This document shows, piece after piece, positions 24,340-31,685 of a stretch of 64,000 bases of DNA. Every line of letters starts with the position of its first letter. The stretch's first letter is position 1. The stretch spans positions 8,928,001 to 8,992,000 of the forward strand of contig NZ_CP045096.1 of assembly GCF_009184865.1 (NCBI RefSeq), given 5' to 3'. The notes under the pieces were generated by a model. That model saw only the letters and a list, made by a program, of their open reading frames with translations. It ran no database searches and was not told where the DNA came from. The DNA comes from Streptomyces phaeolivaceus (GTDB lineage Bacteria > Actinomycetota > Actinomycetes > Streptomycetales > Streptomycetaceae). The translations under genes were made by a program, and so were the position numbers.

Positions 24340-25745
24340 CCACTGTGCGACCCGCCGCCGGGGGCGGGGAGTTCGACCTCGGCAAGCTCCTCGCCGAGCG
24401 CGGCGCCGAGCGCTACGAACTCCACGCCCGGTACCTCAACCACCAACTCCCGCGCATGCTGCACACCATCGGCTTCGACAAGGTCTACGAGCGGGCCGAG
24501 GGCGCGTACTTCTGGGACGCGGACGGCAACGACTACCTGGACATGCTCGCCGGGTTCGGAGTGATGGGGCTCGGCCGCCACCACCCCGTGGTCCGCAAGG
24601 CGCTGCACGACGTGCTCGACGCTCAGCTCGCCGACCTGACCCGCTTCGACTGCCAGCCGCTGCCCGGACTGCTCGCCGAGAGGCTGCTCGCCCACAGTCC
24701 GCACCTGGACCGGGTGTTCTTCGGGAACAGCGGCACCGAGGCCGTCGAGACGGCGCTGAAGTTCGCCCGGTACGCCACCGGCAGACCGCGCGTCCTCTAC
24801 TGCGACCACGCCTTCCACGGGCTCACCACCGGCTCGCTCTCGGTCAACGGCGAGGACGGCTTCCGGGACGGCTTCGCCCCGCTGCTGCCCGACACGGCCG
24901 TACCGCTCGGCGATCTCGACGCCCTGGCACGGGAGTTGAAGAAGGGGGACGTCGCCGCGCTCGTCGTCGAGCCCATCCAGGGCAAGGGCGTGCACGAGGC
25001 GCCGCCCGGCTATCTGCGCGCCGCCCAGGAGCTGCTGCACCGGCACAAGGCGCTGCTGATCGTCGACGAGGTGCAGACCGGGCTCGGACGGACCGGCGAC
25101 TTCTACGCCTACCAGCACGAGGACGGCGTGGAGCCGGACCTCGTCTGTGTGGCGAAGGCGCTCTCCGGCGGCTATGTCCCGGTCGGCGCGACCCTCGGCA
25201 AGGAGTGGATCTTCAAGAAGGTCTACTCGTCGATGGACCGCGTCCTCGTCCACTCGGCGAGTTTCGGCTCCAACGCCCAGGCCATGGCCGCCGGGCTCGC
25301 CGTCCTGTCGGTCATGGAGAACGAGCGGATCGTGGCCGGGGCGCGGGCCACGGGGGAGTTGCTGAAGTCGCGCCTCACGGCACTGATCGACAAGTACGAG
25401 CTGCTCAGTGACGTACGCGGCCGGGGGCTGATGATCGGCATCGAGTTCGGCCGGCCCAAGTCGCTGAAGCTGCGCGGCCGTTGGACCATGCTCCAGGCGG
25501 CCCGCAAGGGACTCTTCGCGCAGATGGTCGTCGTCCCGCTGCTGCAACGCCACCGCATCCTCACCCAGGTCTCCGGCGATCATCTGGAGGTCATCAAGCT
25601 GATTCCGCCGCTGGTCGTCGGGGAACGGGAGGTCGACCGGTTCGTGGCGGCCTTCACCGAGGTGATGGATGACGCGCACGGCGGGGGCGGACTGATGTGG
25701 GACTTCGGGAGGACGCTGGTGAAACAGGCGGTCGCCAACCGCTAG
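24336..25745 (+). CDS. hpnO: HpnO-type aminotransferase (aminobacteriohopanetriol synthesis)
   Basis: 469-residue class III PLP aminotransferase. In the hopanoid context it would convert ribosylhopane to 35-aminobacteriohopanetriol. PLP-binding features: [48 protein letters not shown], and the Schiff-base Lys in [15 protein letters not shown]. The C-terminal region ([15 protein letters not shown]) continues past the usual end of ornithine-type enzymes. Last enzyme of the hopanoid operon before the regulator; a double palindrome lies in the following gap. Substrate assignment rests on context. Confidence 0.88.
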   Translation: MTTVRPAAGGGEFDLGKLLAERGAERYELHARYLNHQLPRMLHTIGFDKVYERAEGAYFWDADGNDYLDMLAGFGVMGLGRHHPVVRKALHDVLDAQLADLTRFDCQPLPGLLAERLLAHSPHLDRVFFGNSGTEAVETALKFARYATGRPRVLYCDHAFHGLTTGSLSVNGEDGFRDGFAPLLPDTAVPLGDLDALARELKKGDVAALVVEPIQGKGVHEAPPGYLRAAQELLHRHKALLIVDEVQTGLGRTGDFYAYQHEDGVEPDLVCVAKALSGGYVPVGATLGKEWIFKKVYSSMDRVLVHSASFGSNAQAMAAGLAVLSVMENERIVAGARATGELLKSRLTALIDKYELLSDVRGRGLMIGIEFGRPKSLKLRGRWTMLQAARKGLFAQMVVVPLLQRHRILTQVSGDHLEVIKLIPPLVVGEREVDRFVAAFTEVMDDAHGGGGLMWDFGRTLVKQAVANR

Positions 25746-25789
25746 GACAGGGCCGGGGTGGGACCGCCGGTGGTGCGGCTCCGCCCGGC

Positions 25790-25826
25790 TTTGCCTCTGA
25801 GGCAAGAAATTTGCCGCAGAGGCAAA
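25790..25826. promoter_or_regulatory. Tandem palindromic operator upstream of the XRE-cupin regulator
   Basis: Two related dyads lie side by side: TTTGCCTCTGAGGCAA (25790-25805) and TTTGCCGCAGAGGCAAA (25810-25826), each built from a TTTGCC/GGCAAA pair. They end 11 bases before the regulator's start codon. Position and symmetry suggest autoregulation by the helix-turn-helix protein encoded immediately downstream, perhaps also affecting read-through from hpnO. Confidence 0.7.
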
Positions 25827-25837
25827 GCTGCGGCTGA

Positions 25838-26497
25838 ATGGAGGGCATGAGCCCCTCCGAGGGTACGCACCCTTCCGAGCCTTCCGAGCCTTCCGAGTCG
25901 TCGGCGCACGAGGCGCTGCCCTCCGTCGCCCCGCAGTTGCGGGCCCTGCGGCGGCGGGCGGCACTCACCCTGGAGGCCGCGGCACGGGCCGCCGCTCTGT
26001 CGCCCGCCCATCTCTCCCGGCTGGAGACAGGGCAGCGCCAGCCCTCGCTGCCGATGCTGCTCGCGCTGGCCCGTATCTACGGGACGACCGTCTCGGAGTT
26101 GCTCGGTGAGACCGTCGCCGAGCGGGACGCCGTGTTGCGCGCGCCCGACATGGAGCCCACGCGGGCCGGCGGCTGGACCTACTGGCAGGCGGGCGCGTCC
26201 GGGCGAGGGATGCAGGCGCTGCGCGTCCATGTGCCGCACGGCTCGCAGGGCGACATCGTGCGGGTCCACCCCGGCGAGGAGTGGCTGTACGTCCTGAAGG
26301 GGCGGCTGCGACTGCGCCTCGGGGACACCGCGCATCTGCTCGCGCCCGGGGACAGCGCGCACTTCGACTCGCTGACCCCGCACCGCATCGCCGCCGCCGA
26401 CCACGACGGCGCCGACCTCCTGTTCGTCCACACCCTGCTGCAGAGCCCGACCGCCGCGCTGTGCCTCGGGCCGATCACCCCCGGAGAGACCCCATGA
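25838..26497 (+). CDS. XRE-family transcriptional regulator with C-terminal cupin
   Basis: 219-residue regulator. A Ser/Pro/Glu-rich start (THPSEPSEPSES) precedes a helix-turn-helix at about residues 32-90 (LRALRRRAALTLEAAARAAA, LSPAHLSRLETGQRQPSLP). A cupin domain follows (VRVHPGEEWLYVLKGRLRLRL and APGDSAHFDSLTPHRI), which may bind a small ligand or metal. It is the tenth-plus gene of the hopanoid cluster (SCO6770 position in S. coelicolor, from memory). Two starts are close: 25838 and 25847; the GGAGGG before the second is too near to serve it, so I keep the first. Likely binds the tandem TTTGCC palindromes just upstream. Confidence 0.88.
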   Translation: MEGMSPSEGTHPSEPSEPSESSAHEALPSVAPQLRALRRRAALTLEAAARAAALSPAHLSRLETGQRQPSLPMLLALARIYGTTVSELLGETVAERDAVLRAPDMEPTRAGGWTYWQAGASGRGMQALRVHVPHGSQGDIVRVHPGEEWLYVLKGRLRLRLGDTAHLLAPGDSAHFDSLTPHRIAAADHDGADLLFVHTLLQSPTAALCLGPITPGETP

Positions 26498-26616
26498 CCG
26501 ACCTGGAAGAGAAGTTCCCCCGCGCCCTGTGGGTGCGGCTCATCATCTACATCGCGGTCGGCCATGTCTTCGCGGCCTTCATCTATCTGCTGTTCGAGCT
26601 GGGGGCCAAGCAGTAG
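26494..26616 (+). CDS. 40-residue single-span membrane protein (DUF6126-like)
   Basis: MTDLEEKFPRALWVRLIIYI then AVGHVFAAFIYLLFELGAKQ. A charged N-terminus is followed by one hydrophobic helix with a conserved-looking Gly-His in the middle. From memory, short Streptomyces proteins of this form are labelled DUF6126 and usually follow an XRE-cupin regulator; the S. coelicolor cluster ends with a similar small gene (SCO6771). The ATG overlaps the regulator's TGA as ATGA, so the two are coupled. A membrane partner or ligand sensor for the regulator is possible but unproven. Confidence 0.75.
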   Translation: MTDLEEKFPRALWVRLIIYIAVGHVFAAFIYLLFELGAKQ

Positions 26617-26667
26617 CAGGAGCAGCAGCGGGAGCGGTGGGGCGGCCGGGGGCGGGCCGGGGGGCTG

Positions 26668-26930
26668 GGGCCTGTCGTTCGGATCACGCCGGCTTCGGGT
26701 CACGGTGCCTGGTGACCGCCGGTGAGCGGGGCGTGGTGCGTGCGGCCGCGAGGTGGAGGAGGGCGTCGACGCGATGGGGGTAGCTCCCGCTCGCGCGAAG
26801 TCGAGAGTGGGGGAGTCGGCGAGTGACGACAACGCGGCTGGGGGTCCCCCCACTGCCTTGAGGCCCCTCAAGGCAGTGGGGGAGTGCGTGCCACGCCCCG
26901 CGGCCCAGGCGTGATCCAAACGACAGGCCC
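26668..26930. repeat. MITE-like inverted-repeat element, family B copy 2, with nested palindromes
   Basis: Related to 12167-12350. Left end GGGCCTGTCGTTCGGATCA; right end is the complement of GGGCCTGTCGTTTGGATCA, an almost perfect terminal inverted repeat. It is about 80 bp longer than copy 1 because it contains two extra hairpins: one around 26774-26815 (GGGGGTAGCTCCC ... GAGAGTGGGGGAG) and one around 26840-26885 (CCCCCACTGCCTTGAGG, loop, CCTCAAGGCAGTGGGGG). Its last C begins the CTA that encodes the stop of the minus-strand phosphatase gene. Confidence 0.8.
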
Positions 26931-27727
26931 TAGTCGAGGAGGCGCTCGCGCAGTCGCTCCCGGGTCTCCGGGGTGAGCTTCAGGCCCTGCTCCAGATAGG
27001 TGTCGACATCGCCCCAGGTCTCGTCGACCGTGTCGAAGGCCGCCTCGATGTACTCGGCGCGGGCGTCGAAGAGCGGGCTCAGCAGCTCCATGACCTCCGG
27101 GGAGTAGGCGCTCGCGGCGCTACTGCTGCGGTGCACCTTGTACCGGCGGTGCTTGGCGTTCGACTCCAGATAGTCGGCGACGATGGCCTCGCGCTCCACG
27201 CCCAGGGCGAGAAGGGTGACCGCGACGGAGAGGCCCGCGCGGTCCTTGCCCGCCGCGCAGTGCATCAGCGCGGGCACGCTGTCCTCGGCCAGCGCGTGCA
27301 GCACCCGGGAGTGCTCGGCCGTGCGGTCCTTGATGATCCGCCGGTAGGAGGCGATCATCCGGCCGGCGCCCTTGCCGTCGTCCAGCAGCTCCCGCAGCTG
27401 GTCCAGGTCGCCGTCGCGGACCATCTTCCAGAACTCGGCGCCGTCCGCCGGGTCGCTCAGCGGCAGGTTCACATTGAGCACGCCGGGCAGCTCGACGTCC
27501 GGGCCCTCCAGCTTCTGGTCCGCCGCGTTGCGGAAGTCGAAGACCGTGTGCAGGCCGAGGGAGGCCAGGAACGCGGCGTCCTCGTCGCTCGCGTGCGCCA
27601 GGTGGCCGCTGCGGAACAGCACTCCGTGACGCACCCGGCGGCCGTCCACGGTCGGCAGACCGCCCACGTCCCGGAAATTGCGCACTCCGGTCAGCTCGGG
27701 CTCGGTCGACGGGATCTGCTGCGTCAC
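26930..27727 (-). CDS. Tyrosine-protein phosphatase (IphP/Y_phosphatase3 type)
   Basis: 265-residue dual-specificity/tyrosine phosphatase of the IphP family. It starts with the family pattern NFRDVGGLPTVDGRRVRHGVLFRSGHL, and the catalytic P-loop is LMHCAAGKDRAGLS (HCxxGKDRxG; nucleophilic Cys, Arg transition-state residue). The C-terminal region is helical. Related proteins hydrolyse phosphotyrosine or phosphoinositides. The GTG start at 27727 (MTQQIPSTEPE) has a GGAGGGAGC site; the longer frame upstream runs through the region with the DnaA boxes and is unlikely. The TAG stop lies at the edge of the family B element. Confidence 0.88.
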   Translation of the reverse strand: MTQQIPSTEPELTGVRNFRDVGGLPTVDGRRVRHGVLFRSGHLAHASDEDAAFLASLGLHTVFDFRNAADQKLEGPDVELPGVLNVNLPLSDPADGAEFWKMVRDGDLDQLRELLDDGKGAGRMIASYRRIIKDRTAEHSRVLHALAEDSVPALMHCAAGKDRAGLSVAVTLLALGVEREAIVADYLESNAKHRRYKVHRSSSAASAYSPEVMELLSPLFDARAEYIEAAFDTVDETWGDVDTYLEQGLKLTPETRERLRERLLD

Positions 27728-27832
27728 TGGGGGCTCCCTCCCATCCGGCCGCCGGCGCCGAACGCCGACGGACGCGCGCTCGACATCGAGGCGCGCACTC
27801 GACCATACGACATGGGTGCGTACGCCAATGAG

Positions 27833-27876
27833 TTGTCCACAGGGGCGGTGGCGAGGGCCCGCGAGAGTTGTCCACA
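27833..27876 (+). promoter_or_regulatory. Pair of DnaA boxes
   Basis: Two exact copies of TTGTCCACA, the Streptomyces DnaA-box consensus, at 27833-27841 and 27868-27876, in the same orientation with 26 bp between them. Both are followed by GGGG. They sit in the divergent promoter region between the phosphatase and alpha-galactosidase genes. There is no dnaA/dnaN context, so this is not oriC; it may titrate DnaA or link a promoter to it. Confidence 0.7.
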
Positions 27877-27951
27877 GGGGCCGCGAGCGCCCGTGACGAC
27901 CTGCGATGATGTTGAAGCCCGATTGCACCTGTTCGAAATTGTGGGGACCTG

Positions 27952-30027
27952 ATGTTGGAAATCGGCGCCGACGGCCGGACCTGGCTTCTCACGGGGCCCA
28001 GGAGCAGCTATGCCCTGCGGCTCACGGAGAACGACGAGCTGCTGCATCTGCACTGGGGTCCCAGAATCGCGCTCGCCGACGCGGAGGAGCTGTCCGCCCG
28101 GCAGCAGCTGCCGTACTGGCCGTTCGAGGCGCCGGTCGACGGACACGAGGAGTACCCCGTCGAGGGCGGCCCCCGCTTCACCCGCCCCGCGCTCTCCGTG
28201 CGCACGGACGAGCGGCGCGGCACCGAGTGGTCCTTCGCGGGGGCGGAGGCCGACGGCGACGAGCTGCGGCTGCGGTTCGGCGACGACGGACTCGCGATCA
28301 CCCTGCATTACCGGATGCGCGACGACGTGGTCGAGCGCTGGGTGACCCTCGCCAACGAGGGCCCGGCGGTGGAGCTGCTGCGCGCCGACTCGGCGACCTG
28401 GACACTGCCGCCGCGCGCGGAGGAGTCCTGGCACCTCTCGCAGCTGCACGGCAGGTGGGCGGCCGAGTCCCGGCTCGTGCGCGGCGACCTCACCTACGGC
28501 GAGAAAGTCATCGGCAGCCGGCGCGGCCACACCGGGCACCAGCATCTGCCCTGGGTCGCCCTCGACACCGACGCCACCGAGGAGCGCGGCGAGGTCTACG
28601 GCTGCGCGCTGGGCTGGTCGGGGTCCTGGCGCATCGCGGTCGCCCAACTCCCGGACGCGCGCGTGCAGATCACCGGCGGCGCCGGCTACGACGAGTCCGG
28701 GCTGCTGCGGCTGGAGACGGGGGAGACGTTCACCACGCCCGTCTTCGCCGGCCTGTGGAGCGACGGCGGCTTCGGCGGGGCCAGCCGCGCCTGGCACGCC
28801 TACCAGCGGACGTACGTCATCCCGGACGCGGACCAGGACCGGCCGGTGCTCTTCAACTCCTGGGAGGCCACCGAGTTCGACATCTCCGAGGATCAGCAGG
28901 GGACGCTGGCGCGGGCGGCGGCGGCCATCGGGGTCGAGCTGTTCGTGGTGGACGACGGCTGGTTCGGGGCGCGTACGAGCGACCGGGCCGGGCTCGGCGA
29001 CTGGGCGCCCAATCCGGACCGATTCCCGAAGGGGCTCAAGCCGCTCGCCGACTATGTGCACGCCCTCGGGATGCGGTTCGGCATCTGGGTCGAGCCGGAA
29101 ATGGTCAACCCGGACAGTGAGCTGTACCGGGCGCACCCCGAATGGGCACAGTTCCAACCGGGACGAAAGCGGACGGAGCTGCGCAATCAGCTCGTTCTCA
29201 ATCTCGCCCGCGAGGACGTTCAGGAATACCTCTGGGAGCGGTTGGACGCGCTTCTCTCCAGCGCGCCGATCGACTATGTGAAGTGGGACTTCAACCGTTG
29301 CTTCACCGATGCGGGCTGGCCCGGCGAGCCCTATCCGCAGAAGCTCTGGGTCGAGCATGTGCGCGCCTTCTACGCCCTGCTGGACCGGCTGCGGGCCGCG
29401 CATCCGGGGGTGGCGTTCGAGTCGTGCTCGGGCGGCGGCGGCCGGATCGATCTCGGGGTGATGGCGCGGACGGACCAGGTGTGGACGTCCGACAACACCG
29501 ACCCGCTCGACCGGCTCGCCATCCAGCACGGCTTCAGCCAGATCCATCCGGCCCGGACCATGGCCGCCTGGGTCACCGACAGCCCGAACAACCAGCTCAA
29601 CGGCCGGGTCAGCTCGCTGCGGTTCCGGTTCGTCAGCGCGATGGCAGGGGTGCTCGGCGTCGGCGGCGACCTCACCGAGTGGACCGAGGAGGAGCTGGCC
29701 GAGGCGCGCGGCTGGATCGAGCGGTACAAGGAGATCCGGCCGGTCGTGCAGCGCGGTGATCTCTACCGGCTGCGGCCCCCGACCGGCGGGCTGAGCGCCG
29801 TGCAGTACGTCCACGGCGACGAGGTGGTCGTCCTCGCCTGGCTCCAGGCCCAGCACTACGGCGAGCCGCCCGCCCCGCTCCGGCTGCGTGGACTCGACCC
29901 GGCGGGGACGTATGAATGCCGCGAAACGGGCGAAGTGCACCGGGGGGCGGTGCTGTTGCATCACGGGATGCGGACGGGGCTGCGCGGTGACTTCGATGCG
30001 GCAGTTATCCGCCTGTGTCGCACTTGA
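27952..30027 (+). CDS. GH36 alpha-galactosidase
   Basis: 691-residue retaining alpha-galactosidase without a signal peptide, so presumably intracellular, acting on melibiose/raffinose-type oligosaccharides after uptake. An N-terminal beta-sandwich (about 1-280) precedes the barrel: PVLFNSWEATEFDISE, LFVVDDGWFGART, GIWVEPEMVNPDSE, YVKWDFNRCF with the nucleophile Asp, ESCSGGGGRIDLG, and WTSDNTDPLDR with the acid/base Asp. A small C-terminal sandwich ends the protein. The ATG at 27952 follows a GTGGGGA stretch. It stands alone, with no transporter or sugar kinase neighbours. Confidence 0.95.
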   Translation: MLEIGADGRTWLLTGPRSSYALRLTENDELLHLHWGPRIALADAEELSARQQLPYWPFEAPVDGHEEYPVEGGPRFTRPALSVRTDERRGTEWSFAGAEADGDELRLRFGDDGLAITLHYRMRDDVVERWVTLANEGPAVELLRADSATWTLPPRAEESWHLSQLHGRWAAESRLVRGDLTYGEKVIGSRRGHTGHQHLPWVALDTDATEERGEVYGCALGWSGSWRIAVAQLPDARVQITGGAGYDESGLLRLETGETFTTPVFAGLWSDGGFGGASRAWHAYQRTYVIPDADQDRPVLFNSWEATEFDISEDQQGTLARAAAAIGVELFVVDDGWFGARTSDRAGLGDWAPNPDRFPKGLKPLADYVHALGMRFGIWVEPEMVNPDSELYRAHPEWAQFQPGRKRTELRNQLVLNLAREDVQEYLWERLDALLSSAPIDYVKWDFNRCFTDAGWPGEPYPQKLWVEHVRAFYALLDRLRAAHPGVAFESCSGGGGRIDLGVMARTDQVWTSDNTDPLDRLAIQHGFSQIHPARTMAAWVTDSPNNQLNGRVSSLRFRFVSAMAGVLGVGGDLTEWTEEELAEARGWIERYKEIRPVVQRGDLYRLRPPTGGLSAVQYVHGDEVVVLAWLQAQHYGEPPAPLRLRGLDPAGTYECRETGEVHRGAVLLHHGMRTGLRGDFDAAVIRLCRT

Positions 30028-30289
30028 GTGATCTGTCCGTAATGCAGCTGTAATTCCAACAAGCCCTGGAATAAAGCCTACTGAGTCGTAGGTGCGTGAG
30101 TAGCGTCATATTCGTGACGTTCCGCTGTCGCCATGTTCACGTAATTCTTGGGCGTTTCCAGGGCGGTTGGAAATGCTCAGGACCGGTCTCTAACGGAGCG
30201 TGAGCGTGAATTCATGTAAGGCTCAGGGAGGAAGACGCACAGGAAGTCCCAATGGTTGTCTCTGTGGGCACAAGTCGCTTAAGTTCGGC
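30028..30289. other. Gap after the alpha-galactosidase gene
   Basis: No gene supported on either strand. The base composition is noticeably less GC-rich than the coding sequence around it. It should contain the promoter for the riboswitch-controlled peptidase transcript, but I cannot single out convincing -35/-10 boxes. Confidence 0.4.
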
Positions 30290-30480
30290 GTCAATCCGGA
30301 CGGACGCCCAATCCTGCCGCCGACCGGAGCCGCGTACCGACCCGATCCACGGCAGGAGCGGGGGACCCACAGGAATCACCGCCTGTTCCGGTCTCCGGAA
30401 CGGCTAGGGGTAAAGCCGTGCGCAAGCACGGCCGGACATCTCCAGTCCGCACCCGACAGCTCACCTCGTAGGCGCCGGAG
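30290..30480 (+). ncRNA. ydaO/yuaA-type c-di-AMP riboswitch
   Basis: The leader carries elements of the actinobacterial ydaO motif: GGAGCGGGGGACCCA near 30355, GGCTAGGGGTAAAGCC near 30402, a hairpin GCCGTGC-GCAA-GCACGGC (30415-30432) with a GNRA loop, and the 3' block CCCGACAGCTCACCTCGTAG ending just before the ribosome-binding site AGAGGA. This class binds c-di-AMP and is known to switch off cell-wall hydrolase genes such as rpfA in S. coelicolor. The gene that follows is such a hydrolase. The 5' boundary is approximate. Confidence 0.85.
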
Positions 30481-30491
30481 AGGAATTCGCC

Positions 30492-31505
30492 ATGCCCGCG
30501 AAGGGTAAGCACCGCCGTCCGAAGTCCCAGCGTTTCACCCGATCGATAGCCGCCGCCGGGACCGGTGGCGCGGCGCTCGCGCTGCCGCTGATCGGAGCCG
30601 CGGGCGCCCATGCCGCGACCCCGACCGCCGCCGTCTCCGGGGTGTCCGAGAAGACGGACACCGTCGCCGCCGAGAAGGCCGCGGCACAGGCGGGCGCTCG
30701 GATCGAGCAGGCCGAGAAGGCCGCGCAGGCCGAGAAGACCGCCACCAAGAAGGCGGCGACCAAGACCTATTCGGTGAAGGTCGGCGACTACCTCGCGAAG
30801 ATCGCGGACGAGCAGGACGTCGAGGGCGGCTGGAAGCAGCTGTACTCGGACAACCGTGAGGCGATCGGCTCCGACCCCTCGCTCATCCACCCGGGCCTCA
30901 AGCTCAGCATCGACGGCCGGGCGACCTCGGGCGGCTCGTCGCAGTCGTCGAAGCCGCAGCTGTCGCAGTCCTCCAAGGCCGCCGAGTCGTCCGAGTCGTC
31001 GCAGTCGTCGAAGTCGGCCGGGACCTCGAAGCAGGAGTCGAAGGACACCCAGGCGTCGACCTCCACGTCGACCGAGCAGTCCTCGTCGTCCAGCGGCTCC
31101 GGCTTCAGCGTGCCGATCCAGGGCGCCACCGTCGGCACCGCGTACAAGACCGCCGGCAGCATGTGGTCCAGCGGCTACCACACGGGCGTCGACTTCGTGG
31201 CCCCGACCGGGACCACCCTCAAGGCCGTCGGCGCGGGCACCGTCGTCTCCGCCGGCTGGGGCGGCGCGTACGGCAACCAGGTCGTCATCAAGCTCGCCGA
31301 CGGCTACTACGCCCAGTACGCCCACCTCTCCTCGCTCTCGGTCTCCGCGGGCCAGTCCGTGACCGGCGGCCAGCAGATCGGCCTCTCCGGCGCGACCGGC
31401 AACGTCACCGGGCCGCACCTCCACTTCGAGATCCGCACCAGCCCCGACTACGGCTCGGACATCGACCCCCTGGCCTACCTCCGCTCGAAGGGCGTCAGCG
31501 TCTGA
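30492..31505 (+). CDS. Secreted LysM/M23 cell-wall endopeptidase
   Basis: 337-residue secreted peptidoglycan hydrolase. Signal peptide: basic MPAKGKHRRPKSQRFTRS, then a hydrophobic stretch ending AGAHAA. An Ala/Glu/Lys coiled segment (about 55-95) leads to a LysM domain (YSVKVGDYLAKIADEQDVEG...LIHPGLKLSI). A long Ser/Gln/Lys-rich linker follows (about 145-205), then the M23 LytM peptidase domain with the Zn site GYHTGVDFVAPTG (HxxxD) and HLHFEIRT (HxH). It would cut peptide cross-links during growth or germination. Expression is expected to fall when c-di-AMP is high because of the riboswitch directly upstream. Confidence 0.95.
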   Translation: MPAKGKHRRPKSQRFTRSIAAAGTGGAALALPLIGAAGAHAATPTAAVSGVSEKTDTVAAEKAAAQAGARIEQAEKAAQAEKTATKKAATKTYSVKVGDYLAKIADEQDVEGGWKQLYSDNREAIGSDPSLIHPGLKLSIDGRATSGGSSQSSKPQLSQSSKAAESSESSQSSKSAGTSKQESKDTQASTSTSTEQSSSSSGSGFSVPIQGATVGTAYKTAGSMWSSGYHTGVDFVAPTGTTLKAVGAGTVVSAGWGGAYGNQVVIKLADGYYAQYAHLSSLSVSAGQSVTGGQQIGLSGATGNVTGPHLHFEIRTSPDYGSDIDPLAYLRSKGVSV

Positions 31506-31532
31506 CGGCACCCCCGCCCACCGCGCGCGGTG

Positions 31533-31564
31533 AAGGCCGGCTCCCGTGATCCGGGGCCGGCCTT
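31533..31564. terminator. Terminator after the M23 peptidase gene
   Basis: AAGGCCGG (31533-31540) pairs with CCGGCCTT (31557-31564), with further pairing inside (CTCCCG/CGGGG), 28 bases after the stop. A short TT follows. Confidence 0.65.
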
Positions 31565-31652
31565 CGGCGTTTCATGATCGCCGTGTTGCGGTCTTGTGGC
31601 ATGGCTGATCAACATCTCGACACTTCCACGAGGCGCGGGAAGAGTGCTCGGC

Positions 31653-31665
31653 GTAAGCGCTTTCC
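31653..31665. promoter_or_regulatory. LacI-type operator before the rhamnogalacturonan lyase
   Basis: GTAAGCGCTTTCC contains the perfect core AAGCGCTT of LacI/GalR-family operators. It sits 20 bases before the start codon, ahead of the AAGGAG ribosome-binding site, where a bound repressor would block transcription. The regulator gene is not in the window. Confidence 0.55.
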
Positions 31666-31685
31666 ACCTCGTCGAAGGAGTGTTG

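Noticed and set aside
27833..27876. Replication origin
   Set aside because: Only two DnaA boxes and no dnaA, dnaN, gyrB or rpmH context.
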